From the NCBI GenBank assembly GCA_945833885.1, contig CAMAFY010000013.1:1-62309 (forward strand): 62,309 bases of DNA, given 5' to 3'. Of this stretch, positions 27,181-35,691 are shown piece by piece (position 1 is the stretch's first letter; each line of letters begins with the position of its first letter). This DNA is from an uncultured Bacteroidales bacterium (lineage in GTDB: Bacteria > Bacteroidota > Bacteroidia > Bacteroidales > Bacteroidaceae). The translations under genes were made by a program, and so were the position numbers. Below the pieces are notes generated by a model. That model made no database searches. It saw only the letters and a list, made by a program, of their open reading frames with translations, and was not told the DNA's origin.

Positions 27181-27226
27181 AGGGAGAGGACCGTCACCAA
27201 TGACATGGTCCTCTCCCTTTGTTTTT
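27181..27226 (+). terminator. Terminator after the pullulanase gene
   Basis: AGGGAGAGGACC (27181-27192) and GGTCCTCTCCCTTT (27207-27220) form an 11-bp stem with a 14-nt loop followed by TTTGTTTTTCC. It is about 120 nt after the stop codon. Confidence 0.88.
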
Positions 27227-27264
27227 CCGCGCACTTTCCGTCACATCGCGAAATCTGTCTTGGA

Positions 27265-27396
27265 AAAGTGCCGATGTTTGTTGATGAAAGTGCCGATGTT
27301 TCCCTCATAAAGTGCCGCATTTCATCAATCAAAGTGCCGTACTTTTTCACTTGAAATGCCGCGGTTCTTCACTGGAAAACGCGCAGGACGCATCCT
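27265..27396. repeat. 22-nt periodic array 7 (AAAGTGCGG type)
   Basis: Six units start at 27265, 27287, 27309, 27331, 27353 and 27375, all 22 nt apart. They begin AAAGTGCCGATGTTT (twice), AAAGTGCCGCATTTC, AAAGTGCCGTACTTT, GAAATGCCGCGGTTC and GAAAACGCGCAGGAC. It is positioned between the pullulanase terminator and the tRNA-Arg terminator, outside both transcripts as predicted. Confidence 0.93.
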
Positions 27397-27437
27397 TGTC
27401 GCCAGAAATCCGTGAGGGATTTTCCTGTAAGGACAAA

Positions 27438-27480
27438 AGAAAAAGAGCCTCACATCATGTCGAAACACGGTGTTTGGCTC
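27438..27480 (-). terminator. Terminator of the tRNA-Arg gene
   Basis: On the minus strand GAGCC (27480-27476) and GGCTC (27449-27445), extended by AAACAC and GTGAG-type pairing, form a hairpin followed by TTTTTCTTTT. It lies about 35 nt beyond the tRNA 3' end. Confidence 0.65.
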
Positions 27481-27513
27481 CTCGTTCTGTATGAAAAAAG
27501 AATAAAAAGAAGG

Positions 27514-27587
27514 TGATCTGGTCGGGACTCGAACCCGAGACCGTCTGCTTAGAAGGCAGATGCTCTATCCAGCTGAGCTACCAGACC
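27514..27587 (-). tRNA. tRNA-Arg (anticodon UCU)
   Basis: 74-nt cloverleaf on the minus strand: acceptor GGTCTGG pairs with CCAGATC (one G-U), D-arm GCTCAGCTGGATAGAGC, anticodon stem TCTGC/GCAGA enclosing CTTCTAA with anticodon TCT, five-base variable loop, T-arm TCGGGTTCGAGTCCCGA, discriminator A. The full CCA end is not encoded (ACCTT follows), so the CCA-adding enzyme at 60174-61721 would complete it. It decodes AGA/AGG. It appears as a single-gene transcript. Confidence 0.97.
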
Positions 27588-27729
27588 CCATGCTCTTTTC
27601 GCGGGATTTACAGGAGAATCCTCCGTAATACCCAGCGCTTTCAGTCGGCAAATTTACAAATGATTTTGGAATTTGCAAAAATTTTCACGCCTTTATCGTA
27701 AAAAAAGCCCGGCAAAAGCGGCGGAATTG

Positions 27730-28575
27730 TCAGCGGCAGGTGATATGGAAGCACGATTGCCGGTATTCATACTTCACCCAACAGGTGCCCAATCTGCGCT
27801 GGTCGGCCAGCACTTCTGCCAACACACTCTTCAACGTCACCGCCCATGTTTCGGGCTGTGGCGGAAGATCGGGGTCCTGCACACGGTGGAAGACATTGTA
27901 GGATATGTCGAAAGTGGTTCCGAAACGGTGACACGACTGTTCGGAAGCGTTGCCGTTGTGACGCCGCAGACGCTTGATGTCGGCATTCGTACGCAACACC
28001 GATGTCACCACCATCTTGTGGAAAGGGATACCCTTCGACGCCAGACTGTCGAGGAAAGATCGGCCGATTTCGTCGAGCAACATGGCAGCGCGGGGCACAA
28101 GATAGGGGATGGAATGCGAAAGATGTTCGATGTCGTAGAACGGACTTGCGCCAATGTAGACGTATTCCGTGCGCCGACGGGCCGCCTCTTCGCGGTCCTC
28201 GCAACTCTCCTGTCCCAAACGTTGGGCGGTGGCGAGTTGCACATCGTTAAGGTCAGGGAAGAAGTCCTGGAAGCGTCCGGGGATAGATGTCACCTTATTC
28301 CTCACAGGTGTGCCGTCAGGGTTCAGCAGTTTCGGCATGTTACGCGGAGCCTGCATCAGACTATCAACGTGGATTCGGGCAAGAGTGATGCTGTCGACAA
28401 CTACCGGACGCGACACTACGCGGTGGACAATTTGGTTCTTCACCTCTTCAAGCCGCTCTCCGGCAATCTCCGGAAACGCGCATTTCAGGGCGAAGAATAC
28501 GCCTGCCGTCATCCAGAAAATCAGGAGGAAGTGCAGACGGGTGATGGAATATCGTGGAGAAGTTTTAGTAGGCAT
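27730..28575 (-). CDS. DUF5715 protein, M15/VanY-type D,D-carboxypeptidase-like
   Basis: 281-residue protein with an N-terminal membrane anchor or signal (about residues 13-31) and a periplasmic domain. Late in the protein the pattern SCHRFGTTFDI (H216, D223) and the terminal CFHITC (H277) match the zinc-binding SxHxxGxAxD and HxH-like motifs of peptidase M15/VanY, consistent with DUF5715 proteins of Bacteroidetes. A role in trimming peptidoglycan stem peptides is inferred. It is divergent from phoH, the two start codons being 172 nt apart, with good promoters for both in between. The C-terminus ends just after the last motif (…HITCR), so no further domain is present. Start ATG at 28575 gives MPTKTSPRYSITRLHFLLIF. 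Confidence 0.82.
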   Translation of the reverse strand: MPTKTSPRYSITRLHFLLIFWMTAGVFFALKCAFPEIAGERLEEVKNQIVHRVVSRPVVVDSITLARIHVDSLMQAPRNMPKLLNPDGTPVRNKVTSIPGRFQDFFPDLNDVQLATAQRLGQESCEDREEAARRRTEYVYIGASPFYDIEHLSHSIPYLVPRAAMLLDEIGRSFLDSLASKGIPFHKMVVTSVLRTNADIKRLRRHNGNASEQSCHRFGTTFDISYNVFHRVQDPDLPPQPETWAVTLKSVLAEVLADQRRLGTCWVKYEYRQSCFHITCR

Positions 28576-28591
28576 AGTTTGAATTTGACGG

Positions 28592-28623
28592 CAAATTTAA
28601 CGTGAAAACCTGAAAAAAGCAAG
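28592..28623 (-). promoter_or_regulatory. Promoter of the DUF5715 gene
   Basis: On the minus strand CTTG (28623-28620), a 20-nt spacer and TAAATTTG (28599-28592) match the Bacteroidetes -33/-7 arrangement. Initiation would be a few bases before the ATG at 28575, giving a very short leader. Confidence 0.6.
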
Positions 28624-28629
28624 GAAACT

Positions 28630-28661
28630 TTTGTATTTCGTCACGTCACATATTAAATTTG
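28630..28661 (+). promoter_or_regulatory. Promoter of the phoH-pur operon
   Basis: TTTG (28630-28633), a 20-nt spacer and TAAATTTG (28654-28661) are a near-consensus Bacteroidetes promoter. The leader to the phoH ATG would be about 80 nt. It faces away from, and nearly abuts, the DUF5715 promoter. Confidence 0.75.
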
Positions 28662-28746
28662 CACACGTAAAAGGTGCTTTTACCAGGCATCAACATCCAT
28701 AATATTCACCCTTAACACCGCATTACGGCAGGGCATCACCACCCGA

Positions 28747-29781
28747 ATGATAGAAAAACATTTTGTCATAGAAGAGGCCGACCCCATCGTTTTCTATGGT
28801 CCCTCCAACGCAAATCTCCGAATGCTACGCGCCCTTTGTCCAAAACTGCGCATCGTAGGACGCGGAAATGTGCTGAAAGTCATGGGCAACGAGGAGGATA
28901 TGGCCGAATTTGAAGATTCTTTCACACGGCTTGAACAGCATTGCTCGCGACATAACGTGCTGACGGAAGAGAATATCCTTGAAATCGTCAAAGGACATTC
29001 CGCAAACGAGACGGCGAACGACGCGGAACGCGGCATCATTGTTTACAGCACCGGAGGCAAACCCATTGCACCACGTAGCGAGAACCAAAGGCTTTTGGTA
29101 GAGGCGTTCCGGAAAAACGACATGGTGTTCGCCATCGGACCGGCAGGAACCGGCAAGACTTACGTGGCCATTGCTTTGGCGGTTAAGGCACTGAAAAACA
29201 AGGAAGTCCGTAAAATCATCCTATCAAGACCTGCCGTAGAGGCGGGAGAGAAACTGGGATTCCTGCCTGGTGACATGAAAGAAAAGATAGATCCTTACCT
29301 ACAACCCCTGTATGATGCCCTGCAAGAGATGATTCCCGCAGCGAAACTGCAGGAGTATATGGATCAAAATGTCATACAAATCGCTCCATTGGCCTTCATG
29401 CGCGGCCGAACTCTCAATGATGCCGTCGTCATTCTCGACGAAGCCCAGAACACAACCAGCATGCAACTCAAGATGTTCCTCACACGTATGGGATGGAACA
29501 CCAAGATGATCATCACCGGAGACCGCACACAGATAGACCTTCCTCCGCGAACCACCTCGGGATTGGTGGAGGCCGTCCGCCTGCTCGACGGCATTCCCGG
29601 CATCGCAATGGTGGAACTTACCAAGGCCGACATCGTACGTCACAAACTCGTGCAGCGCATCGTCGACGCCTACGACCGGCAACAAGCACTCAAAGACTCG
29701 GCAAAAATCTCCGCCGCCACCACCCTTCCGGAAGAAAACACGGCGGAAAGCACGACAGACCACGGAACCGCAGAAGACTAA
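28747..29781 (+). CDS. phoH: PhoH-family ATPase
   Basis: 344-residue cytoplasmic P-loop ATPase. An N-terminal KH-like region (about 1-75) precedes the PhoH domain with Walker A GPAGTGKT (131-138), LSRPAVEAGEKLGFLPGD, Walker B VVILDEAQN and the GDRTQIDLP motif. PhoH-like proteins are widespread and linked to RNA metabolism and the phosphate response; the exact reaction is not settled, although relatives show RNA helicase or RNase-associated activity. It is the first gene of the block ending in prfA, 167 nt before purC, and this phoH-purC pairing recurs in Bacteroidales. The start at 28747 (MIEKHFVIEEADP) matches family length. Confidence 0.94.
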   Translation: MIEKHFVIEEADPIVFYGPSNANLRMLRALCPKLRIVGRGNVLKVMGNEEDMAEFEDSFTRLEQHCSRHNVLTEENILEIVKGHSANETANDAERGIIVYSTGGKPIAPRSENQRLLVEAFRKNDMVFAIGPAGTGKTYVAIALAVKALKNKEVRKIILSRPAVEAGEKLGFLPGDMKEKIDPYLQPLYDALQEMIPAAKLQEYMDQNVIQIAPLAFMRGRTLNDAVVILDEAQNTTSMQLKMFLTRMGWNTKMIITGDRTQIDLPPRTTSGLVEAVRLLDGIPGIAMVELTKADIVRHKLVQRIVDAYDRQQALKDSAKISAATTLPEENTAESTTDHGTAED

Positions 29782-29948
29782 GTGCGGAAATACAAAATCA
29801 GAACATGGGATATGGCAATAAATACTGCCGAAAATCCTTAGACTTTCTGCCGGAAATTAGCCCGTAATTGCGGAACGTTTAGCCCGAAAATCGGGAACGG
29901 CCCATCAAAAGATACAAAAAAACAACCACAAAATAATTCATACACAAG

Positions 29949-30890
29949 ATGAAATCTCTGACGAAAACCGATTTCAACTTCCCCGGACAGCAGGGAGTGT
30001 ACCATGGTAAGGTACGTGACGTCTACAATCTTGGCGACCGTTTGGTGATGGTTGCCACCGACCGCATCAGTGCCTTCGACGTTGTATTGCCGGAAGGTAT
30101 CCCCTTCAAAGGGCAGATGCTCAACCAAATTGCGGCAAAATTCCTGGATGCCACCCAAGATATCTGCCCTAATTGGAAACTCGCCACCCCCGATCCCATG
30201 GTTACCGTCGGTGTAATGTGCGAAGGTTTCCCCGTGGAAATGATTGTTCGCGGCTACCTTTGTGGCAGTGCTTGGCGTGCATACAAGGGCGGTGTGCGCG
30301 AAATCTGCGGCGTTCGTCTACCCGAAGGTATGCGTGAGAACGAGAAATTCCCCACACCCATCATCACTCCTACAACAAAAGCAGAGATAGGAGAGCACGA
30401 TGCTGACATCTCAAAGGAGGAAATTCTGGCAAAAGGTTTGGCAACTCCGGAAGAATATGCCGTACTTGAGAAGTATACCTTGGCACTTTTCCAGCGAGGT
30501 ACGGAGATTGCCGCCGAGCGTGGCCTGATTCTCGTCGACACCAAGTACGAATTTGGCAAGCACAACGGCACAATCTACCTCATGGATGAGATACATACTC
30601 CCGATTCCAGCCGCTATTTCTATGCCGATGGCTACGCTGAACGCTTCGAAGCCGGGGAACCCCAGAAGCAATTGTCAAAGGAATTTGTCCGCGAATGGCT
30701 CATGGACAATGGATTCCAGGGGAAGGAAGGCCAGCAGGTTCCCGAGATGACACCCGAAATCGTCAAAGGTATCAGCGACAGATATATGGAACTTTACGAG
30801 GCCGTTACGGGTGAAACCTTCTGCCGTGAGGAGCATGACGACCTCACAGAGCGGATAGAAAAGAATGTAAACGCATATCTTGCCCAATAA
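29949..30890 (+). CDS. purC: Phosphoribosylaminoimidazole-succinocarboxamide synthase (SAICAR synthetase)
   Basis: 313-residue purine-biosynthesis enzyme that joins CAIR and aspartate with ATP to give SAICAR. N-terminal [27 protein letters not shown] (about 18-44) holds the nucleotide-binding motif, followed by [16 protein letters not shown] and LVDTKYEFG...[14 protein letters not shown] (about 195-220), the conserved catalytic and metal-binding segments. The length matches the long form of PurC in Bacteroidetes and yeast-like enzymes rather than the 237-residue E. coli form. It is followed by purM only 13 nt downstream, indicating co-transcription. Start at ATG 29949, [16 protein letters not shown]. 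Confidence 0.96.
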   Translation: MKSLTKTDFNFPGQQGVYHGKVRDVYNLGDRLVMVATDRISAFDVVLPEGIPFKGQMLNQIAAKFLDATQDICPNWKLATPDPMVTVGVMCEGFPVEMIVRGYLCGSAWRAYKGGVREICGVRLPEGMRENEKFPTPIITPTTKAEIGEHDADISKEEILAKGLATPEEYAVLEKYTLALFQRGTEIAAERGLILVDTKYEFGKHNGTIYLMDEIHTPDSSRYFYADGYAERFEAGEPQKQLSKEFVREWLMDNGFQGKEGQQVPEMTPEIVKGISDRYMELYEAVTGETFCREEHDDLTERIEKNVNAYLAQ

Positions 30891-30903
30891 TTCCACCACA
30901 CTT

Positions 30904-32073
30904 ATGAGCAACCAGCGCTATATGATGCGCGGCGTATCGGCCATGAAGGAAGATGTGCATGCCGCCATCAAGAACATCGACAAGGGAATTTTCCCGCAGG
31001 CTTTCTGCAAAATCATCCCCGATATCCTCGGTGGTGACCCCGAATATTGCAACATTATGCATGCCGATGGTGCGGGCACCAAGTCGAGTCTTGCCTACAT
31101 GTATTGGAAAGAGACCGGTGATCTCTCCGTATGGAAGGGCATCGCACAGGATGCACTTATCATGAATACCGACGATCTTCTCTGCGTCGGCGCCGTAGAC
31201 AACATACTTGTCTCCTCCACAATAGGGCGAAACAAGATGCTGATTCCCGGTGAAGTCATCTCCGCCATCATCAATGGCACCGACGAACTGTTGGCTCAGA
31301 TGCGTGAAATGGGCGTAGGAATCTACGCAACCGGCGGTGAAACGGCTGACGTTGGCGACCTTGTGCGCACCATTATTGTGGACAGCACCGTCACTTGCCG
31401 CATGAAACGCAGCGACGTCATTGACAATGCCAACATCCGTCCCGGAGATGTCATTGTAGGACTTTCGTCATCCGGTACGGCAACCTACGAGGAAGGCTAC
31501 AACGGTGGCATGGGAAGCAACGGACTGACATCGGCCCGTCACGATGTTTTCGCAAAATATCTTGCCGAAAAGTACCCTGAAAGTTACGACCATGCCGTAC
31601 CTCAGGAACTCGTTTACAGCGGTTCCTACCGTCTGACTGACGCAGTTGAAGGCAGTCCTGTCGATGCCGGACACCTCGTCCTCAGCCCTACACGCACCTA
31701 TGCTCCGTTCGTCAAGAAGATGCTTGACGTGGTTGACCGCAGCGAAATCCATGGAATGGTACACTGCACCGGCGGCGCACAGACCAAAGTCCTCCATTTC
31801 GTCGGTGAAAACTGCCGCGTCGTGAAGGACAACATGTTCCCTGTCCCCCCGCTTTTCCGCGCCATTCACGAGCAGAGCGGCACAGATTGGAGCGAAATGT
31901 ACAAGGTCTTCAACATGGGACACCGCCTCGAAGTCTATGTCCGTCCGGAAGTTGCGCAACAAATCATCGACATCGCCAACAGTTTCAACATTGATGCGCA
32001 GGTGGTAGGCCACATTGAAGAGGGCCCACGTTCGCTGACCATCAAGTCGGAATTCGGCGAATTCAACTATTAA
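30904..32073 (+). CDS. purM: AIR synthase (phosphoribosylformylglycinamidine cyclo-ligase), Bacteroidetes type
   Basis: 389-residue member of the PurM family that closes the imidazole ring of FGAM to AIR with ATP. Signatures are MHADGAGTKSSLAYMYW (substrate/nucleotide site), DALIMNTDDLLCVGAVDNI, GGETADVGDLVRTIIVD and MVHCTGGAQTKVLHF. Start at ATG 30904 (MSNQRYMMRGVSAMKEDVHAA), 13 nt after the purC stop; an upstream frame-start overlapping purC is less likely. It is longer than E. coli PurM (345) but typical of Bacteroidales. The gene ends about 130 nt before a strong hairpin that precedes prfA. Confidence 0.92.
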   Translation: MSNQRYMMRGVSAMKEDVHAAIKNIDKGIFPQAFCKIIPDILGGDPEYCNIMHADGAGTKSSLAYMYWKETGDLSVWKGIAQDALIMNTDDLLCVGAVDNILVSSTIGRNKMLIPGEVISAIINGTDELLAQMREMGVGIYATGGETADVGDLVRTIIVDSTVTCRMKRSDVIDNANIRPGDVIVGLSSSGTATYEEGYNGGMGSNGLTSARHDVFAKYLAEKYPESYDHAVPQELVYSGSYRLTDAVEGSPVDAGHLVLSPTRTYAPFVKKMLDVVDRSEIHGMVHCTGGAQTKVLHFVGENCRVVKDNMFPVPPLFRAIHEQSGTDWSEMYKVFNMGHRLEVYVRPEVAQQIIDIANSFNIDAQVVGHIEEGPRSLTIKSEFGEFNY

Positions 32074-32201
32074 AGGCAAGTCCCGCCATTCAAAATCGCG
32101 GAGGTCCGGCAAGCATTTTCCCGACATCCCGCACAACGATTACGAATCATTCACGGTGATGCTCCCGCAGCATCCACCCCAAACCCTTACCATAAGAAGA
32201 T

Positions 32202-32243
32202 GGAGCCGGAGTAATACGAACGATTTACTTCGGCTTCCTTTTT
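32202..32243 (+). terminator. Terminator or attenuator between purM and prfA
   Basis: GGAGCCGGAGTAA (32202-32214) pairs with TTACTTCGGCTTCC (32225-32238) around a ten-nt loop and is followed by five Ts (32239-32243). The prfA start codon is only 14 nt beyond, too close for an ordinary promoter, so prfA expression must come from readthrough or the hairpin must serve another purpose. Confidence 0.75.
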
Positions 32244-32257
32244 GACATCTTCCCACG

Positions 32258-33361
32258 ATGAACACACTACTTGAGAAACTTGACGCCCTGGAACCCCGCT
32301 TTCACGAGGTGGGAACCCTCATCACCGACCCCTCGGTCATCTGTGACCAGCAGCGCTATGTGCGCCTCACCAAAGAATATAAAGACCTTGAAGACCTCAT
32401 GAACGTCCGGCGCGAATATGCCCTTCTACTGAAGAATCTGGAGGAAAGCAAGGACATTCTCGTCAACGAAGACGATGCCGAGATGCGCGAAATGGCGCGC
32501 GAGGAGATAGCGTCCTGCGAAAAACGCCTGCCGGAAATCGAAGAGGAAATCAAACTTCTTTTGGTCCCGAAGGATCCGGAAGACGCAAAAAACGTCGTTC
32601 TTGAGATACGTGGCGGCACAGGAGGCGACGAAGCCGCACTCTTTGCTGGGGACCTTTTCCGCATGTACACCAAATATTGCGAGTCGAAAGGCTGGAAAAT
32701 CGAGGTCAGTTCCTTCAGCGAAGGCGCGGCAGGAGGGTACAAGGAAATCGTATGTTCCGTCACCGGAGCCAATGTCTACGGCACTTTGAAATACGAAAGC
32801 GGGGTACATCGCGTTCAACGTGTCCCCGTTACCGAGACGCAAGGCCGTGTCCACACCTCGGCAGCCACGGTCGCCGTGCTCCCTGAAGCCGATGCCTTCG
32901 AGGTAAGCATCAATGAAGGCGAAATCAAATGGGACACCTTCCGCTCCAGTGGTGCCGGAGGTCAGAACGTGAACAAGGTGGAATCGGGTGTTCGACTCCG
33001 GTATAATTGGAAGAATCCTGTCACAGGAACCGTTGAGGAAATCCTCATCGAGTGTACCGAAACACGCGACCAACCGAAGAACAAGGAGCGCGCTCTTGCA
33101 CGCCTTCGTACGTTCATCTACGACCGCGAACACCAGAAATACGTCGACGACATCGCATCACGCCGCAAAAGTCTGGTGAGCACCGGCGACCGAAGTGCAA
33201 AGATCCGAACCTACAACTACCCGCAGGGACGCATCACCGACCACCGCATCAACTACACCATCTACAACCTTGCGGCATTCATGGACGGAGATATCCAGGA
33301 CTGCATCGACCACCTTATCGTGGCAGAGAACGCAGAACGCCTGAAAGAGGCCGAACTGTAG
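32258..33361 (+). CDS. prfA: Peptide chain release factor 1
   Basis: 367-residue class I release factor that ends translation at UAA and UAG. The peptidyl-hydrolysis motif GGQ is at 234-236 (SSGAGGQNVNKVESG), and the stop-codon recognition motif is PVT at 190-192 (RVQRVPVTETQGR), which identifies RF1 rather than RF2 (SPF). N-terminal coiled-coil domain 1 spans about residues 30-110. Normal length and no programmed frameshift. It lies last in the phoH-purC-purM-prfA block, directly after the hairpin at 32202-32243. The pyrF gene that often follows prfA in this group is absent here. Confidence 0.97.
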   Translation: MNTLLEKLDALEPRFHEVGTLITDPSVICDQQRYVRLTKEYKDLEDLMNVRREYALLLKNLEESKDILVNEDDAEMREMAREEIASCEKRLPEIEEEIKLLLVPKDPEDAKNVVLEIRGGTGGDEAALFAGDLFRMYTKYCESKGWKIEVSSFSEGAAGGYKEIVCSVTGANVYGTLKYESGVHRVQRVPVTETQGRVHTSAATVAVLPEADAFEVSINEGEIKWDTFRSSGAGGQNVNKVESGVRLRYNWKNPVTGTVEEILIECTETRDQPKNKERALARLRTFIYDREHQKYVDDIASRRKSLVSTGDRSAKIRTYNYPQGRITDHRINYTIYNLAAFMDGDIQDCIDHLIVAENAERLKEAEL

Positions 33362-33397
33362 TCCCGGAAAACACGCGGCGGCCAACCCCGGCCTTCG

Positions 33398-33529
33398 GAT
33401 TTTTTCAAGGTCTTTTTCAGAAGTTCCCAAAGGGGATTTCCAAGATTTCCAAAAGGTTTATCCCTGTTTTTCAAAGGAAATCCATCCGAATCCGTAAGGA
33501 AACTTCCACGCTTTTCCGGATGTATCCGG
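33398..33529. repeat. 22-nt periodic array 8
   Basis: Six units start at 33398, 33420, 33442, 33464, 33486 and 33508, exactly 22 nt apart. Common core is a run of T, then C(A)AAGG or CCAAAGG, for example GATTTTTTCAAGG, GAAGTTCCCAAAGG and AAGATTTCCAAAAGG. It begins 37 nt after the prfA stop codon. Confidence 0.92.
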
Positions 33530-33578
33530 GATTACCGGAGCATCATCTCCGGCATAGATGCCAGAGGACACGCAAAGG

Positions 33579-33625
33579 AAACTCCGCACACCTTCGAGAA
33601 GAGGGTGTGCGGAGTTTGTATTTTC
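33579..33625 (+). terminator. Terminator after prfA
   Basis: AAACTCCGCACACC (33579-33592) and GGGTGTGCGGAGTTT (33603-33617) form a 14-bp stem with a ten-nt loop, followed by GTATTTTCC. It is convergent with the GH43 gene and may work in both directions. Confidence 0.82.
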
Positions 33626-33748
33626 CGCAAACAAAGGCAAACCGGTGGATAGCGGAGAACTTATGTCAGAGTCATTCCAATCACTTGTCAACTGCGGATA
33701 TTGCCGGACAGGACGATGACAACGACTGCATTCCCCTGTGGGAAACGC

Positions 33749-35296
33749 TTAAAGGTCCTCCACGAAGAAGCGCTCGAAGGCTGCCCAACCGCCGCCCTCG
33801 GCAAACATTCCTAAGGTGACTCCCGTGAACCCACCGCCGACTTCGGTGCTGAGCAACAAGGTTTCGAGGCTACCGACCTCGGTGCGTCCACTACCCTCTC
33901 CGGCAAAGAAATGATAACGATTGCCGTCGGACGTCACCTCAAGCCTCACCTTCGTGCGCCGCCCTTCCCAAGGAACACGCCCGAGAATGCTCTCCACCGA
34001 CTTCAACCGCAGGCGCAAAACCACCTCATTGTTCTCGAAAAACAGGTCGGCATGGCAGTCGTTGCTCTGATAAACGCTGATGCCGGCACGCGAATCCACG
34101 GCACCCAGTTCCGAAACGTCCGCAACTGCCTCCAAACGTATGGCGGGCGATGTCTGCCGGCATCCGAGGTATGTGGGCCGATTGTTCTCGGTCAGCGTGC
34201 CGTGGCCCTGCATCCGCAATCTGCCACGGGCGACATCGTAGTTCCCGGGAATGGGATTCTGCAGGTGCAACCACCGCGGATGGAGCGGCAGACCGAAGTC
34301 CCAATAGTTCCGACTGGGGCGCTCCGCCTGCGTTTGCGGCAGTGTCTTCACCTCCATCCACGTCTCTACGGGCTTGCCCTCATGGATGACGGGCCATTCA
34401 CCCTCGGCCCATTCCACGGGTGCCAGGAAGGTTTCGCGACCAAGATGATGGTACTGTCCGCCATAAAACCGGTAGGCGAGGAAGACCATCCACCACGTTC
34501 CGTCGGCCGCCTGTACGAAGTCGCCGTGCCCCGTTCCCTGTATTTGGTTGCCCTGTGCCTGCATTCTGCAATGGGTAAGTATGGGGTTGTCCGGACAAGC
34601 CTCGTAGGGTCCGTAGATGTTCCGGCTGCGGGCGATGGTGAGTTTATGCGCAAGTTCCGTACCGCCTTCCGAAATCAGCAGGTAATAATATCCGTCCTTC
34701 CGGTAGATGTGTGGGCCCTCGGGGTACCGGCCTCCCGTGCCATCCCATATTGCCTTGCTGGGCGTCAGTTGCTTTCCTGTTGCAGGGTCTATCTCGCAAA
34801 GCGTGATATGCCCGTCGGGATTGCTGACAAAATAGCACTTATCGTCCTCAAAATAGAACGAAGGGTCGATGCCTTGCTGCTCCAATGCTATGGGTTCGCT
34901 CCACGGACCTTCGGGAGAAGTGGCTGTGACATAGAAGTTTCCACCATGACTGACGTTGGTGGTGACCATATAGAACACCCCACGATGATGGCGGATAGTG
35001 GGGGCATATATGCCCGTCCACGACGTGGTTCCCTCCAACGGTAATTGGCTGGGGCGCGTCAGGACATTGCCCACCTGAGTCCAATGTACAAGGTCGCGGC
35101 TCTCATAGATGGGAACTCCGGGAAAATACTGGAAGGAGGAATTGACGAGATAAAAGGTGTCGCCCACGCGGCACACGCTGGGATCGGGATGGAAGCCCGG
35201 CAAAACGGGGTTGGCATATCCCTCCGCGTCGGGTCGGGCTACCATGGTGCCGGCGACGAAGGACAGCAGAAGAACGAGGAGTGTACGGTATTTCAT
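33749..35296 (-). CDS. Glycoside hydrolase family 43 beta-xylosidase/arabinofuranosidase-like
   Basis: 515-residue secreted enzyme with signal peptide (about 1-20). N-terminal five-bladed propeller of GH43 (about 25-310) with the catalytic triad recognisable: base D38 in GFHPDPSV, pKa modulator D144 in GIDPSFYF and acid E193 in YPEGPHIY. A C-terminal beta-sandwich (about 325-512, GH43_C2/DUF1349-like) carries YWDFGLPLHPRW and FFENNEVVLRLR segments typical of beta-xylosidases. It would remove xylose or arabinose side groups from plant polysaccharides. It lies 395 nt downstream of an esterase in the same orientation, and the two may cooperate on decorated xylan. Exact specificity cannot be read from sequence. 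Confidence 0.92.
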   Translation of the reverse strand: MKYRTLLVLLLSFVAGTMVARPDAEGYANPVLPGFHPDPSVCRVGDTFYLVNSSFQYFPGVPIYESRDLVHWTQVGNVLTRPSQLPLEGTTSWTGIYAPTIRHHRGVFYMVTTNVSHGGNFYVTATSPEGPWSEPIALEQQGIDPSFYFEDDKCYFVSNPDGHITLCEIDPATGKQLTPSKAIWDGTGGRYPEGPHIYRKDGYYYLLISEGGTELAHKLTIARSRNIYGPYEACPDNPILTHCRMQAQGNQIQGTGHGDFVQAADGTWWMVFLAYRFYGGQYHHLGRETFLAPVEWAEGEWPVIHEGKPVETWMEVKTLPQTQAERPSRNYWDFGLPLHPRWLHLQNPIPGNYDVARGRLRMQGHGTLTENNRPTYLGCRQTSPAIRLEAVADVSELGAVDSRAGISVYQSNDCHADLFFENNEVVLRLRLKSVESILGRVPWEGRRTKVRLEVTSDGNRYHFFAGEGSGRTEVGSLETLLLSTEVGGGFTGVTLGMFAEGGGWAAFERFFVEDL

Positions 35297-35565
35297 AGCA
35301 AGACCAGTTGTGAATTGTATTTCTGATTTACGGAAATCGGGCGAAAAGAGATGGAAATCAAGGTCAAGGCATACGCACGAAACGCCCTGCTATTCCTGCC
35401 ATCTTCCCTCCCATTGTCTGCCCCCTTCACGGCAGGACACGGAGGTCCGTCCGATGCAAGTCGACACCTTATGAACCGCCGTCGCAGTCTTCACGGCACT
35501 CACTGAAAGACTTTGAAAAGCCTTCTGCAGAGCCTCCTGAATCCATCCTTTGGAAAGCCCTTTAT

Positions 35566-35675
35566 AAAGTGCAGAACTTTATGAAAGAAAGTGCGGAACT
35601 TTGTGAAGGAAAGTGCGGATGTTTGTTGCGAAAAGTACGGAACTTTATGGAAGAAAGTTCTGACGTTTGGAAGAG
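35566..35675. repeat. 22-nt periodic array 9 (AAAGTGCGG type)
   Basis: Units start at 35566, 35588, 35610, 35632 and 35654, all 22 nt apart: AAAGTGCAGAACTTT, AAAGTGCGGAACTTT, AAAGTGCGGATGTTT, AAAGTACGGAACTTT and AAAGTTCTGACGTTT, each plus seven variable bases. The dyad AAAGT-N5-ACTTT is perfect in three units. The array ends 16 nt before the stop codon of the esterase gene; the remaining gap 35297-35565 is the GH43 upstream region with nothing recognisable. Confidence 0.95.
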
Positions 35676-35691
35676 AGGATTCCGAAGCCCG

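Noticed and set aside
27514..27587. tRNA gene as an integration site
   Set aside because: No integrase, direct repeat of the tRNA 3' end or change in gene content was found on either side.
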